Assembly (NCBI RefSeq): GCF_011745365.1
Contig: NW_024468909.1
Span: 558,001 to 622,000, forward strand
Direction: 5' to 3'
Length of the DNA: 64,000 nucleotides
Source of the DNA: Cryphonectria parasitica EP155
Taxonomy: Eukaryota > Ascomycota > Sordariomycetes > Diaporthales > Cryphonectriaceae
The stretch's first letter is position 1; each line of letters opens with the position of its first letter. A program made the translations under genes and the position numbers. Positions 43,870 through 56,640 of the stretch are shown one piece after another. Below the pieces are notes generated by a model that saw only the letters and a program-made list of their open reading frames with translations, did not search any database and had not been told where the DNA came from.

Positions 43870-46800
43870 GACCTCCAGCACTGGGAATGGGGAAGGATGC
43901 AGCCGTCCGGTGGTTGTGCACGAACAACAGATGACCAGTGGATTCGAAATTGCACTCGGCTGTCTGACTGACTGACTGACTGACTGACTTGTCTTGTCTG
44001 GTCTGTATTTGAGTGGCGGCGAACCGAGCCGAATGGGGACGGGAAACGGTGGACGGTGGACGTGGACTGGGCCAGCAGAGGCTTGCACCAAAGGAGTGGT
44101 AGATAATAGAAGGTAGAATCCTAGGCCTCAGAAGGGTTCCTCCCCCAGGGAACCAAATAGTAGGGCGTATTCGAATCTGACGGGTCGTCTGTCGGCCGTG
44201 AACATGAGGACGATGCCGTTATTACTCCTTTTTGCACAGCGGCCCTTGGAGTCGTCTCTCGTCTCGTTTGAGTGTCTTTTTCTTTCCTTCTCTCAACAAG
44301 TAACCCTCTATTCGAACGGGAAGAATATTGTAACCTTTTGGGAAGCGAGGGAAAAAAAGAAAAAAGAAGGAAAGGAAGAGGAAAAGGAGCGAAAGGAGTG
44401 CTGGCTGGGTGGACCGAGTGGTGGAGTTTACTGCCTTTTTTGGGGGGCTGCTGGTCTGCAGTCAGGCCCTCCTCCCCCCGGTCAGGCCCGTTGTAGAAAC
44501 CCCCCACAACGCATGACCATCCCTGGGCCTGGGCCTGTCAGGCTACTGTAGTACTGTACATCCTACCGTAGTATTTGGCGTATGCACTATGACAGTAAAT
44601 AGAATTGCCCACTGACCAGCCATCCAGGGGTACCCTCGACAACTGTTGTTGTTTTTCTGATGAGTTAGGGTCCAGACCCAACGTACAGTGAATAGCCACT
44701 CTGCCACTCACGAACGGCCGCCTGACACAATAGAGAAGCTGTCGAAGACAAAGAAGTAGATTGACTACTTAATAAGTAGTACAACAAAGCCTGAGCAGCA
44801 GAAGGATCACATTTATGATGATAACAAACGGCACAAAAGGAATCCCATGGGCTGCTTTCTATCTATCATTGTAGCAGTGCAATTTGGACTGTCCTTACCG
44901 AGACGGGACTGGACCCCTTGGCAATACAATAAGTAAGTAATGGTAGTGTAGTAATATTACTATGGGCGTTAGGGCGTTAGAAATGCAGGACCCTCGGATA
45001 ACCTCCTACAAGCTAAGTGTCCTAAGTTGAGCCCCTGACACGATGTCGTAGGACGAGATAGATGCTCTGTGCACTTTGGTATCAAAGCTACTTTGACAGC
45101 CTAGTTCAGGTGAGAGAAGTGGTCCAGTCATCATCGCGCACGTTCATCTCAATCCATCGCCCGAGTAAGAATAAGAAGTAGAAAAGAAAACAGGGAAAAA
45201 AAGGAATGGGGGTTTTCAAGGGGAAAAAAAAAAGAAAGAAAGAAGGGGGGAGGGGGATCCGAAGAGGCACATGACGGTCCCCCCAGCGGGTGACCGAGCA
45301 TACCATACCATATGTACAAAATAATTAGTGGCCTGAGTTGCGAAACGGCGATGCACGTCAACGTGTTTGTCTCCGCCCTCGACATGCATCCCCTCCCAAC
45401 CATAGCACCCCAAGACGACTGGGAGAGGTGGTGTGGGTATGGGTATTAAGATGGGTATTGGATGGGCTGGCCCGCTTGTCTAGCGACTCGGTTCCAGAAC
45501 TCGAGGGGCTTGAAAAAGCCACCAGCCACCCGCCAGCATTGGCTTTGCTGGTTTAGCCCCAGGGTTTACAAGAAGGCCGCAGGGGCGCTTTGCTAATCCC
45601 TCATCCTTATCCCTCTTTATCCAGTAACAAAGTGAGGTGAAGTCAGGGCATCGTGATCAGATTGTCCCCTCGTCCCCTTTCCAAGACTCGCATACTCAAA
45701 CTTTGTTAACCAGTAAAGTGAGGAAGCAGGTAGTCCTGTCGATAGACAGCATCGGCCGAGGGCACCAAGAGTTGGCTTTCCCAACACATCTGCTGCGATA
45801 CCTCCCCTTGTTATACACGCACGCACACAACACACAGACTGGGCTGACGAGGACGAAGCGCAAGCCATAAGTCTCAAGTTTTCCCGAGTTTCCCCAGGAC
45901 AGGCAAACGCCTTTAAGCCCATCTTCAGCGGCATGTGGGAACGGGGCCGTCCGTCCGTGTTCAGGGCCTCGTACAGTGAAATACAGGCCCCATACCGTCC
46001 GTCCCTGCGCCCATGGATTGGGTCAAGTAGCCGAGCCGCGCCAGCCCATTATTCTCTCTTTCTTCTCCTCCTCCTCCTTCTCTTCTCATCCTAGTCCTCT
46101 GTTTCCTTCTCAGGGCGCTGCACTGCTGAGCCCCACATGCCCCAGATCCTGTCTTGCGAATCTCCAGGTCCTTTGGAGGGATCCTTCCCGTTAGTCAGTC
46201 AGTCAGCCTTGCCAGTTTAGGTCTTCTGACTATCAGCTGAAGTAAGTCATCCATCACCCTGGGAATACTCTGGAGCCTGTAGCCTGCGGTATTCATCAGT
46301 ATAAAGCATAAGCTTGCACGAGATGGCCAAATATGGGCCCAGAATTCTATCTATTGTGCTGCCCAACCGGGTGTCCCTGTTGAACCTTCTACCATCTGAT
46401 CAAAAGAGCCATGATTATCTCTCATAGAACCAGCCAACTGCAAGACCCAAAGTATGCAACTTTGCCCAGCTTTAAACTGTTTCCCCTCGGCTCTCAGTAC
46501 CCATGAGCTGACCAAGCCATCGTTCCATGTGGAAAGAGAAGAGATTTGCGGTTAATTATGTGTGAACCGAAGCCACACGAAAGACCAGCTACTTATGCAG
46601 TGCAGTTCCAAATGCTGTTTCTCTCTCAAAGCCACGCGGAATGAACTCGTGGTTCTACATTTGAATTGATTACCATAAACATCATTAAGAGCATATTGCC
46701 ATGCAATTATGCTACCATTAGCTGCACTTGAGCAGCCACACCACGTGTAATCAAAATCGATAGTCAAGGAACCAACCTCACGGCAGTGACGGAGAGATTG

Positions 46801-47050
46801 CTCGGTGTCCCTCAAGAAAGGATATTGCTGACGAGAGAGGTTAACTTTCTTCATTCACTGATTATTCGGTTCACCATCCTGAATCATCTGATTGCATGGT
46901 ATTCGGACTTTCAGAGCAGCCGAACCGACATTTACATTTTCAAAGTCGGATATAAAATGAGGATATTCTCTCTTCGGTACATCATGACAACGATCCATGA
47001 AACTGGCAGGTATCGCTCATAAAAGCTAGTCTTTCCAGAGGTCGTCCAAA
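43870..47050. other. 3.2-kb gene-poor region
   Basis: The left end is the promoter and leader of the Dma1-type gene, with a TGAC microsatellite. The rest has GA-rich, T-rich and C-rich tracts and an A-rich stretch near 45180-45240. No protein-like frame was recognised. The right end should be the promoter of the FAD oxidase. Confidence 0.55.
43965..43988. repeat. TGAC microsatellite (6 units)
   Basis: Six perfect TGAC units about 100 bp upstream of the Dma1-type start codon, probably within its 5' leader. Confidence 0.9.
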
Positions 47051-48714
47051 ATGTGTCCTAGGTGCTCTATAATAATACTTGCGGCCCTGTGCTGCTGCTT
47101 CCACCAACCAAGTTCTGCAGCGGCTGTCCCTCACGTGCTGCGACAGGTTGACCACAGGTTTACTCCCAGAGCACCGACAGCTGGCGAGATCCAGCTGGAC
47201 CTTGGCCCGCAGCTGTCTAATGGCTCCAGCATTTGGTTCCCTGGGAGTGAAGAGTTCAGCACCGCCACGTCCCGATGGAACATCTATGGCGAGCCCAACA
47301 TCTCGGTTGTGGTGGAGGTCGCCACGGCAGAGGATGTTGCTGCCACGGTGCAGTACGCCAACTCGATCGACATGCCCTTTCTCGCAGTGAATCGCGGTCA
47401 TGGAAGTCCTTATACTCTTTCCAAGCTTCAGAATGGGATCGAAATATGGCTGTCCCAGCTCAACAGTATCGATATCGCCGAGGACGGCAACTCTGCTGTC
47501 CTTGGTGGCGGCGTGTACATAGAAGAGGTTGTGCATACTCTGTTTGAGTACGGAAAGGTCGCAGGTGAGTTTTGACACTTTGTGCTAGGAAAAAATTGGC
47601 TGACAGGCGCGTGAAGTAACGGGATCATGTGCATGTGTTGGTAATATGGGCGCTGGGCTGGGGGGAGGCCACGGGCGTCTCCAGGGTTATTTTGGATTGA
47701 TTGTTGATAATATCATCTCCATGGACGTCGTGCTCTGGAACGGTACACAAATCATTGTCAATGAAGACTCATATCCAGACCTCTTCTGGGGACTCCGAGG
47801 CGTCAGTGTGCCACATCCAGAAGGAAGAATGGATGATCTACCAAGAACCAATCGCTAATGCCACACAGGCTGGCCATAATTTCGGGATCGTCACGAGCTT
47901 CGACTACAAGATATACGATCAACCATCTTCTGTCTGGTTCTACGGACTCTATTATTTCAACGAAGACCAGCTTGAGAATATCTTCAACGAGATGAACCGC
48001 CAGTCGGAAGCCACCCTCCCCGAGGAGATAGGCGGCGTGCTGCTATTCTACGTCTGGAGCGCGACCATCAATGCAACGGACCCAGTCCTCGTGCTGACAT
48101 TCAACTACGCGGGCGGCGCAACAGCAGCAGCGCCCTACATCGATCCCTTCAAAGCATTTGGGCCCGTCGCCAGCACCGAGGGCCAGGTCCCCTACGACCA
48201 GATCTCCAACGTCTCGGGAACCGGCGTGGCCAGTCCCCTATGCGCTCACGGCACGCAGCGCATGCAATTCTCCTGCGACCTTCTCACGTACAACGTCACG
48301 ACGAACCGGGAGATGTACGAGCTGTACAGGAACATGACGCTGGCCGAACCCAGCCTAGTGGCCACCAGCGTCGTGTTTGAAAGTTACAGCCTGCAGGGGA
48401 TTAAAGCCGTGCCTGGGAACAGCACCGCATATCCTCACCGCGGAGACAATCTCATCTGGTCCCAAGTCATCGCGTACGACTATGACCCAGGCCTGGACGC
48501 TACAGCGATCGCGTGGGGTGAGCAGGCGCGCCAGCTTATACGCGACGGCCAGCCTCCAGGCGAGGAGTTTAATGTTTATGTTAATTATGCCTTTGGGGGA
48601 GAGACCTTGGAGAGTGTGTACGGTTATGAGACGTGGCGCTTGGAGAAGCTCAGGGCTCTGAAGAAGGAGTGGGATCCGCAGGGGAAGTTCAGCTACTACA
48701 TGCCCATATCATGA
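47051..48714 (+). CDS. secreted FAD-linked oxidase, berberine-bridge-enzyme type
   Basis: Three exons, 47051-47564, 47617-47801 and 47869-48714, give 514 residues. A signal peptide is likely (MCPRCSIIILAALCCCFHQP to about residue 23). The FAD-binding domain shows NISVVVEVATAEDVAATVQY, then NRGHGSPYT with His117, and GSCACVGNMGAGLGGGHGRL with Cys176. In berberine-bridge-type oxidases a His and a Cys at these places hold FAD by two covalent bonds, so bicovalent flavin is likely here. The C-terminus YGYETWRLEKLRALKKEWDP fits the BBE domain. Family reactions oxidise alkaloids, sugars or polyketide intermediates; the substrate cannot be told. Intron 1 (52 nt) has GTGAGT and a CTGAC branch site; intron 2 (67 nt) has GTCAGT and ACACAG. 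The PDR transporter lies downstream on the same strand. Confidence 0.9.
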
Positions 48715-51035
48715 ATTCTCTAAAGAGGGTCGGATGAAGGCAACTTTGTTCTTCTTAGGTCGGCTTCCTGCCGAATAGCCTGTACATAGTCCGGGAATTG
48801 GGACCAAGTTTATATCAAATTCCCTGCAAATAATTGGTAGGACTTATCAATTAATTGCATTGCAGACTGGCCTCCGAGGTGGATTACCCCTACGTCTTTG
48901 ATGCTGTTGAACCGCAGGCACTTGGTAGAAAGACTGGCTTCCAACACTCTAGCAGAAGAAGACGAACGAAAAAGCTCAAGAAAAGAGCAGAGGAGTACTT
49001 ATTCAATTGAACACGAGATCAAAGTAGATTGAGCTGACTTGATGAGCTGGACTGTTAAGATTTACTACTATCATTGAAGATAAAGCAAATAACTACTCAG
49101 TTATAACCACACTTCGGTAATTTGGTCAGAGAAACATGGGAAAATTTTGAGCGATATTGCAAAAGTCAATGTTGTTGATTATCAAAATAATATCGGAGGG
49201 TGGTTAATATGTAATTACAGGTGAACTTGGCCTGCATTTAATAGTTTAAGCAGAAAAAAAAAAACCCCCCCAAAAAACCAGACCGGGCAAGAAATAATTA
49301 GAATCTAGGTCTTTTGTGTAGTGTACTATGAGTAATACCTATAAACAAGCTCAAGACTTTCAGAACTATGTGTGATATGCTCATCACACAACACAACTAT
49401 AATGATTTAATTGGTAACAAAAGTGACAAAAGATCATCAATATATCATCCAGCTCAAGTCTCATAAACCTTCTTCAGCAATCAGTAACAACTCACTCTGA
49501 TCTGGAAGTGTTGCTCCATGTAGAGTCACATGAGCAAGCTGATCCTGCAGCTCTCTGCCTCCACTTTCCGCAAAAGTCTCAGCCTCGCATAAGGCTGAGG
49601 ATCTCCACTTGTAGAATCAGGCTGGTAGAGTGGGCTTGGCACGATTCTACCGCTGAATAATATTGCTTTTCCAGCGTATTTCAAAAGCATTCCATGTTCA
49701 TTTGCTGGAAACCGTCTCGAATTTCAGGCCACTTCTGCAAGGCGTGACGAAGCGATGCATGCAGATGGGTGGTATCACGAAAGGGGAATGTTAGTCACGC
49801 CGAAAATGATTCGAGAGCAACCGGACAGTCTATTTGTCCGAACTGTTCTCATTGACTAATAGGGCGCACATCTTTGCATCTACAGACCCTCAACGTTTGA
49901 TCTTGGGGGTAAGCTTGTGATACCATAGGTGGATCCCCGTATTGATTCCTAATAAGAGGTTCATTGTATTTTGCGATCTAACCAGGAGAAGTTCTCCAAG
50001 CTGTGGATATTATCAGCCAGGACTTGCGCCGCCGTGCTTTCGGTTCCAGGTGATGGGCGATCTTTACCGAGTGAACAAGTACTTACTTGGAAGGCTTATC
50101 CTGTACTCGTGAAGATTTTTAGGTTGTATGAGGGTGAGGGCTGTGCGACCAGGCTCAAGGGGATTTGTCACATTTAAGTATACTCCAGGTATTTCGGCTA
50201 TCAACATGTTAAGTCCAGCTTCTCCCGGCTTCGTTCGGGTCTTAGCGGAGGGACATCCGTTAAGACCGCTTCTCTCTCTCATGTTGAAACTGACAAGCGA
50301 TCGGCCGAGGACGTTTTCAGATACGCACTGATGTTATCATATCATTTGCACTGGCTACATGACCTTTCTAGTGGAGTACTCGTGAGCAAGTACATAAATA
50401 AGCATCCAGGGCGGGCACCACAAGAAGGCTGAGAAATTTACCTTGCCAAGCAGTCTGTCTGTCCTCCCTGTTCCCCTATGTTTGCGGATGTCGTGGTCCG
50501 CTAGTGAGTAGGGCTTAGAAATCAACTCGTCTCAGCTGCGCTACTTTCCTTATGCTGGGGTTGGATATCGTCCGCAATGGTGCTGTGGCAAGACGCTAGC
50601 ACGCTTCACCATCTGCCGTCGTCCGCGCTGACGCTATTACGGGTTTAGTCTTGTCTGCGCCCTTTCTCCGCTAGGGGTTGTGAATGTGGTATTAGATTGT
50701 CGATCTCGGCGACGTTGAATAGCTGATGAAGGCCTTGCTTTCTCCTAATTAAAACCGATATAGTATTGTGTAAATTCTCATAGCTTGACCAATTCTTCTT
50801 CTCTTCTTCGTTTTCTTCTTCTTCATCATTATCCCTACTCGTGACTTTTTCTGTTTCCCATTTGCCAAAGGGCCTCGCGAAGCTCACCGCCCTCGTCTGG
50901 TCAATATCACACCCCGACACCCTTTGGCCACTTCGCCCTCTGCATTCTGTCAAGTATAGATATTAAAGTCATCTCACCTGTCATTCTTATTACTATTTTA
51001 CGTCTATAAAAGTAGTACAACCGAATGAGCTGCCC
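48715..51035. other. 2.3-kb AT-rich region without a recognised gene
   Basis: AT content is clearly higher at about 48800-49500 than in neighbouring coding DNA, with a run of A followed by C near 49254-49268. A GC-rich hairpin lies at 49578-49599. No transposon reading frame, terminal repeat or conserved gene was recognised. CA dinucleotides remain common, which argues against heavy repeat-induced mutation. The right end should be the ABC-transporter promoter. Confidence 0.5.
49578..49599. repeat. inverted repeat, 8-bp stem with 6-nt loop
   Basis: CTCAGCCT is followed after CGCATA by AGGCTGAG. The stem is GC-rich inside an AT-rich region. It could be chance or part of a structured transcript. 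Confidence 0.4.
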
Positions 51036-54000
51036 ATGATGTGGGGCACTACTGTAGACGACACCAACCTGACACGAACAGAGAGCCATCAAAGGAATCA
51101 ATGGCACAACAGCCCCGGCCCGAGCGCGAACGAGGTCCCTGAAGACACATCTGCCACAGGGAGCGATGAAGACGCCGCGTCGGCTGAGCAGGCAGGGACC
51201 TGGGGCGAGCGAGACGCTGGCCTGCCTGATGAGCGTGCTGCAATGCGAGAGTTCGCAGAGCTACAGAGAGAGCTGTCCGAACTTTCCAGGGCAAAGTCGA
51301 GACCAAGGAGCCGAGCGGCAAGTCGAGTCACCACCACAAGATCCGCTCACAGAGCCGCCTCACATGCCACGACGCACGATGGTGAGTCGCAGGCCGACAA
51401 TGCGGGAGTTGCAGACGAGAAGGGCGAAGACGACGACGATGAGTTTGAGCTCGACGCCTTTATTCGCGAGGGGCATTTCGAGAAGCGAAAGGAGGGCAGG
51501 TCTGCTAAGAAGGTCGGCGTCGTCTTCAAGAACCTCACGGTCGAGGGAGCAGGCGAGACTGTCCAGTTCGTGAAGACGCTACCGGACGCGATCCTTGCAA
51601 CCTTTGGGCCAGACCTCTACCGTCTGCTGTCGAGATTTCTACCATTTCTCAGATTCGACAATGGGAAACGGCGCACCCTGATCCATGATTTCACCGGTGT
51701 CGTCCGCGGCGGAGAGATGATGTTGGTCCTTGGCCGCCCAGGCTCGGGCTGCTCGACCTTCCTCAAGGCGATTGCCAATGACCGGGAAGCGTACGCCTCG
51801 GTCAAAGGAGACGTCACATATGGCGGAATCCCGGCCGACAAGCAAAAGACCATGTATCGTGGCGAGGTCAACTACAACCCGGAGGACGACGTGCATTTTG
51901 CAAACATGAATGTCTGGCAGACACTCGTCTTTGCACTGATGACCAAGACCAGGAAGGGCGCAGCTCAGGACATTCCCATCATTGCACAGGCGCTCATGAA
52001 GATGTTTGGTATTCCCCACACCAAATACACCCTGGTGGGTGACGAGTACACTCGCGGCGTGTCGGGCGGAGAGAGGAAGCGAGTCTCGATCGCCGAGACA
52101 CTTGCGTCAAAGGCCACCGTTGTCTGCTGGGACAACTCCACGCGGGGGCTCGATGCTTCCACAGCCCTTGACTATGCCAAGTCCCTGCGGATCATGACAG
52201 ACATCAGCGACCGTACCCTGCTCGTTTCTCTCTACCAAGTCGGACAAAATATATTTGAATTGATGGACAAAGTGATGGTCATCGACGCTGGCCGTTGTAT
52301 ATACCAAGGACCAGCCAATGAGGCTCGACAATACTTTGTAAGTAATGAGTACTTTCTTGCCCATTCTAACGCGTGATGTCCCCGTTCATTATAGGAGGTT
52401 CTCAAACAAAAAGCAACTTCGAGTCCCTGCTGAAGTTTGTACTGACAAGTGGAGTAGATCGATCTTGGATTTGAGGCTCCTGAGCGTCAAACCACCGCCG
52501 ACTTCCTAACTGCGGTAACCGATCCGAAAGAGCGAAGATTCAGAGAGGGCTGTGAAGCCAGTACTCCCAAGACGCCCGAAGAACTAGAACAGGCATACAG
52601 ACAGTCACCACTCTACACCCGTGTCCAGGGCGACATCCAGGCGTACGAGACTCACCTAAGAGACACAGAGCATAGCGATGCGAAAGAATTTGAATCGGCC
52701 GTTCGGGAGGGCAAGTCCAAGACAGTGCGGAAGAAATCCCCCTATACCGTCAGTTTCGTTCGACAAGTCCAGGCCTGCGTCAAAAGAGAGTTCTGGCTTC
52801 TGCTTGGAGACAAAACGTCTTTGTATACCAAAGCATCCACGTACGTGCCGCTCCCGATACAAACATTCTTTCACCATGTCTCCTCCTCCTCATTCTCCTT
52901 GTGGTCACTCCAATCCACTAACTATGACCACAGGATCATCTGCAATGCTCTCATTGTGGGTTCCCTCTTCTACGGCGAGCCTCTCGACACCGATGGTGTC
53001 TTCACTCGAGGAGGCGCCCTATTCTTCTCTGTCCTCTTTCTCGGCTGGCTACAGCTGAGCGAGCTGATGAAAGCGGTCAGTGGCCGTGCGGTTGTAGCCA
53101 GACACCGCGAGTACGCCTTCTATCGACCGAGTGCTGTGAGCGTCGCCCGCGTCGTCATGGATATCCCAGTCATCTTTGTTCAGGTCTGTGTGTTCTGTTT
53201 GATCATGTACTTCATGTCCAGTCTGGATGTTGTTGTCTCCAAGTTCTGGATCTACCTGCTGTTCGTCTACACCATGACGATGTGTATGACGGCGCTCTAT
53301 CGCATGTTTGCTGCGCTGTCGCCAACCATCGACGATGCAGTCCGATTCTCTGGCATTGCCCTGAACCTCCTCATCATCTACACCGGATACGTCATACCAA
53401 AGACTCAGTTGGTCTCTGACTACATCTGGTTCGGCTGGATCTACTACATCAACCCCATCTCGTACGCATTCGAGGCCGTTCTGACAAATGAGTTTTCCGA
53501 CCGCAACATGGCGTGCGCAGACGATATGCTCGTGCCCCAAGGAACTGGAGTCGATCCAAGCTACCAGGGCTGTGTGGTCCCTGGAGCAGCCGTCAATGCC
53601 CATTCCGTCAATGGCGCCGCATACCTCGATGCGCAGTATAGCTACACGAGGAGTCATCTATGGAGGAATTTTGGAGTTCTCATCGCTTGGGCTGCACTCT
53701 ACATTCTTGTCACTGTCTTTGCGGTGGAGACCTTCAACTTCGCCCGTAGCGGTGGTGGAGCTTTGATCTTCAAGAAGACGAGGAAAGCAAAGAGGACAGT
53801 GGCAGTTGCATCGTCTCCTGTCGACGAGGAGAAGGCTGTTCCCAGCAGCGGGTCGTCTAGCGGGGTCATTGCCACCAATAGCCCAGGCGAGGCAGCAAAA
53901 GAGGAGGCAGATGGCCTGGAACGAATTTCCAAGAGCGAAAGTATCTTCACGTGGCAGGATGTGGAGTATACTGTGCCATACCAGGGCGGTCAGCGGAAAC

Positions 54001-56080
54001 TTCTGAACAAGGTCAGCGGATATGTGAAACCGGGCGTCATGATTGCTCTGATGGGCGCAAGCGGAGCTGGGAAGACCACCCTGCTGAACACACTGGCTCA
54101 ACGCCAGCGTGTTGGTGTTGTGTCTGGAGAGATGAAGGTAGATGGTCAGGAACTCGGTCTTGAGTTCCAACGAGGAACGGGATTCTGCGAGCAGATGGAT
54201 CTCCACGATGGCACTGCCACCATCAGGGAGGCACTCGAGTTTTCTGCGCTCCTTCGCCAGGACCGGGAGGTGCCTCGCGCGGAGAAGCTGGCGTACGTCG
54301 ATACCATCATCGACCTTCTCGAACTCCGAGAGCTCCAGGATGCTATCATCTCCAGCCTGGGCGTTGAGCAGCGCAAGCGTCTCACGATCGGCGTCGAACT
54401 CGCAGCCAAGCCGCAGCTGCTCCTCTTTCTGGATGAGCCGACGTCTGGTCTGGACAGCCAGAGCGCCTGGAGCATCATCAGCTTTCTCAAGAAGCTCTCT
54501 CGGGCGGGACAGGCCATCGTCTGTACCATCCATCAACCATCTTCCGAGATTATTCAGGTCAGAGTTTCCTCCCCCCTCCTAGTGCCCTCCCTTCTTTAGT
54601 GTCTCAGAGATGGTTGGATTTGAATTTGTCATTAAAGACTGACGTGTTTGGCACTGTTCAGACATTCGATATGATCCTTGCCTTGAACCCAGGTGGCAAT
54701 ACCTTTTATTTCGGCCCAGTCGGCGAGAATGGAAGTGCAGTCATCGAGTATTTCGCCGAGCGAGGCGTCCAATGCCCACCCAACAAGAACGTCGCCGAGT
54801 TCATTCTCGAGACCGCCGCAAAGAAACCACGAGGAAAAGATGGCAAAAGAGTGGACTGGAACGAAGAATGGCGCACGAGTCCACAGGCACAAGAGGTGCA
54901 AGAGCAGATCGAAGGGCTCAAGTTAACGCGCAGCAGATCCACCACGGCGCACCAAAAGAAGCAGAACGAGACTGAGTACGCCGCAACCACGTGGATGCAG
55001 ACGTATGAGCTCACGAAGAGGATTTTCCGGCAGTACTGGCGCGACCCGTCGTACTTGTACGGAAAGCTCTTCGTGTCTGTGATTATCGGTATCTTTAATG
55101 GCTTCACGTTTTGGCAGCTGGGCAACTCCACTCAAGCCATGCAGGACCGCATGTTCACCGTGTTTCTCATCGTCATGTTTCCACCGACTATTGTAAATGG
55201 CATTCTTCCAAAGTTCTTTTCCAACATGGCACTGTGAGTCAACTCCCATTTCTGATGCGTCTCGTTGGGGTTCTTGGTTTCGCATTTTAACACGCAGAGC
55301 AGGTGGCAAGCCCGTGAGTTCCCGTCTCGAATTTATGGGTTCGTGGCTTTCACCACAGCGCAAATATTGGGGGAGATTCCGATGGCCATCATCGGAGCCT
55401 TTGTATACTGGGTGCTCTGGTATTTCGCCACGGGCCTGCCGACAGACAGCAGCACAGCAGGCTATGTCTTTTTGATGACGCTCCTGTTTTTCATCTTCAT
55501 GAACAGCTGGGGTCAGTGGATCTGCGCCTTTGCCCCCAGCTTCACTGTCATTGCGAACGTGCTGCCCTTCTTCTTCGTCATGTTCTCACTGATGAACGGC
55601 GTGGTCCGGCCGTTCGCCCAGCTGCCCGTCTTCTGGAGGTACTGGATGTATTACCTCAACCCGTCGACGTACTGGATCGGAGGGGTGCTGTCTGCTACGC
55701 TGACGGGGATCCCGGTGGAATGCACGGCGGACGAGACAGGGCACTTCGACCCGCCGCCAGGCCAGACCTGTGGCACTTACGCGGGCTCATTCGCAGCCGG
55801 TGCTGGAGGCTACCTTGTTAACCCTACGGCGACAGCCGACTGCCAGTACTGTCCGTACAGCCTCGGCGATCAGTACCTGGCAACGCTGAACATCACCCCG
55901 CACGACAAGTGGCCTTACTTTGGTATCTTCCTCGCTTTTTGCATCAGCAATTGGGCGTTGGTTTACTTCTTCATCTACACGGTGCGGATCCGCGGCTGGA
56001 GTTTTGGATTCGGCTTGTTATTTGGCAGTCTGGGTAAAGTGGTGGATAAGGTCAAGAGCCTTGGGAAGAGAAAGGACTAG
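51036..56080 (+). CDS. full-size PDR-type ABC transporter (ABCG)
   Basis: Five exons, 51036-52337, 52458-52840, 52934-54557, 54662-55233 and 55300-56080, give 1553 residues in the PDR order NBD1-TMD1-NBD2-TMD2. NBD1 has the degenerate Walker A GRPGSGCST near residue 232 (Cys in place of Lys), signature VSGGERKRVS near 342 and CWDNSTRGLDAS. NBD2 has Walker A GASGAGKTTLLN near 936, the altered signature LGVEQRKRLTIG near 1038 and LLLFLDEPTSGLD. This asymmetry is normal for fungal PDR pumps. Each TMD shows six hydrophobic segments and a Cys-containing external loop (ACADDMLV, VECTADETG). Likely a plasma-membrane exporter of toxic or self-made lipophilic compounds. Intron 1 has a second possible acceptor (CATTATAG) but only the one at 52457 gives YFIDLGFEAPERQTTADFL. 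The last junction uses CGCAGAG. Confidence 0.94.
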
Positions 56081-56640
56081 TCAAGGATTTCCTAGAGATC
56101 AACAGGATAGACAGGATTTGAGGGTCTAGACAGAGAAAAAAAAAAAAAAAAGGAATGTTTTCGGATAGAAAAATGGATAGACAAGGTTTAGACAAGGTTT
56201 TTGGGTACGCATAGAGCATAATAGTGAGAGCGGAGAGGGTGCTTCAGGGACAATGAATCTCAACATGTAGAAAGTCTTTATTTATCAATACCCTGCATTT
56301 GCAAATTGATTCGTCTTTTTGAACAGGAGTGAACCAAGTTCAATGTTGAGTAGGATGATGACGATCAAGTCAAAAGAATAGCGCACATATTCTCCGCACT
56401 TTCCAATTTCTCTACGCATGATGTGCTCTGTTGAAAGGAGGAAAGGAAGGGGTCAAGGGAAAACAAATGGTAAATATGCAGATAAAAGAGGTTTATTCAT
56501 CTATCGATGCGCTGGTCAGCACCGGTCAGCAGGTTTATCGATAAGAAGCGAGGTGGCTACGACCGGGGATTTTTCTCTTCAGAACGACGTCAGTCTTTTC
56601 ACATTGCGACTTGAAACTTCAGCCACAACCTACAGACAAG
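56081..56640. promoter_or_regulatory. intergenic, ABC transporter 3' end to MPP-alpha promoter
   Basis: Both genes are on the plus strand. The 560 bp contain an A-run near 56136-56151. The right end should hold the promoter of the peptidase gene. Confidence 0.5.

Noticed and set aside
48715..51035. Transposon remnant mutated by RIP
   Set aside because: The region is AT-rich, but CA dinucleotides remain common and no terminal repeat, target-site duplication or transposase frame was seen.
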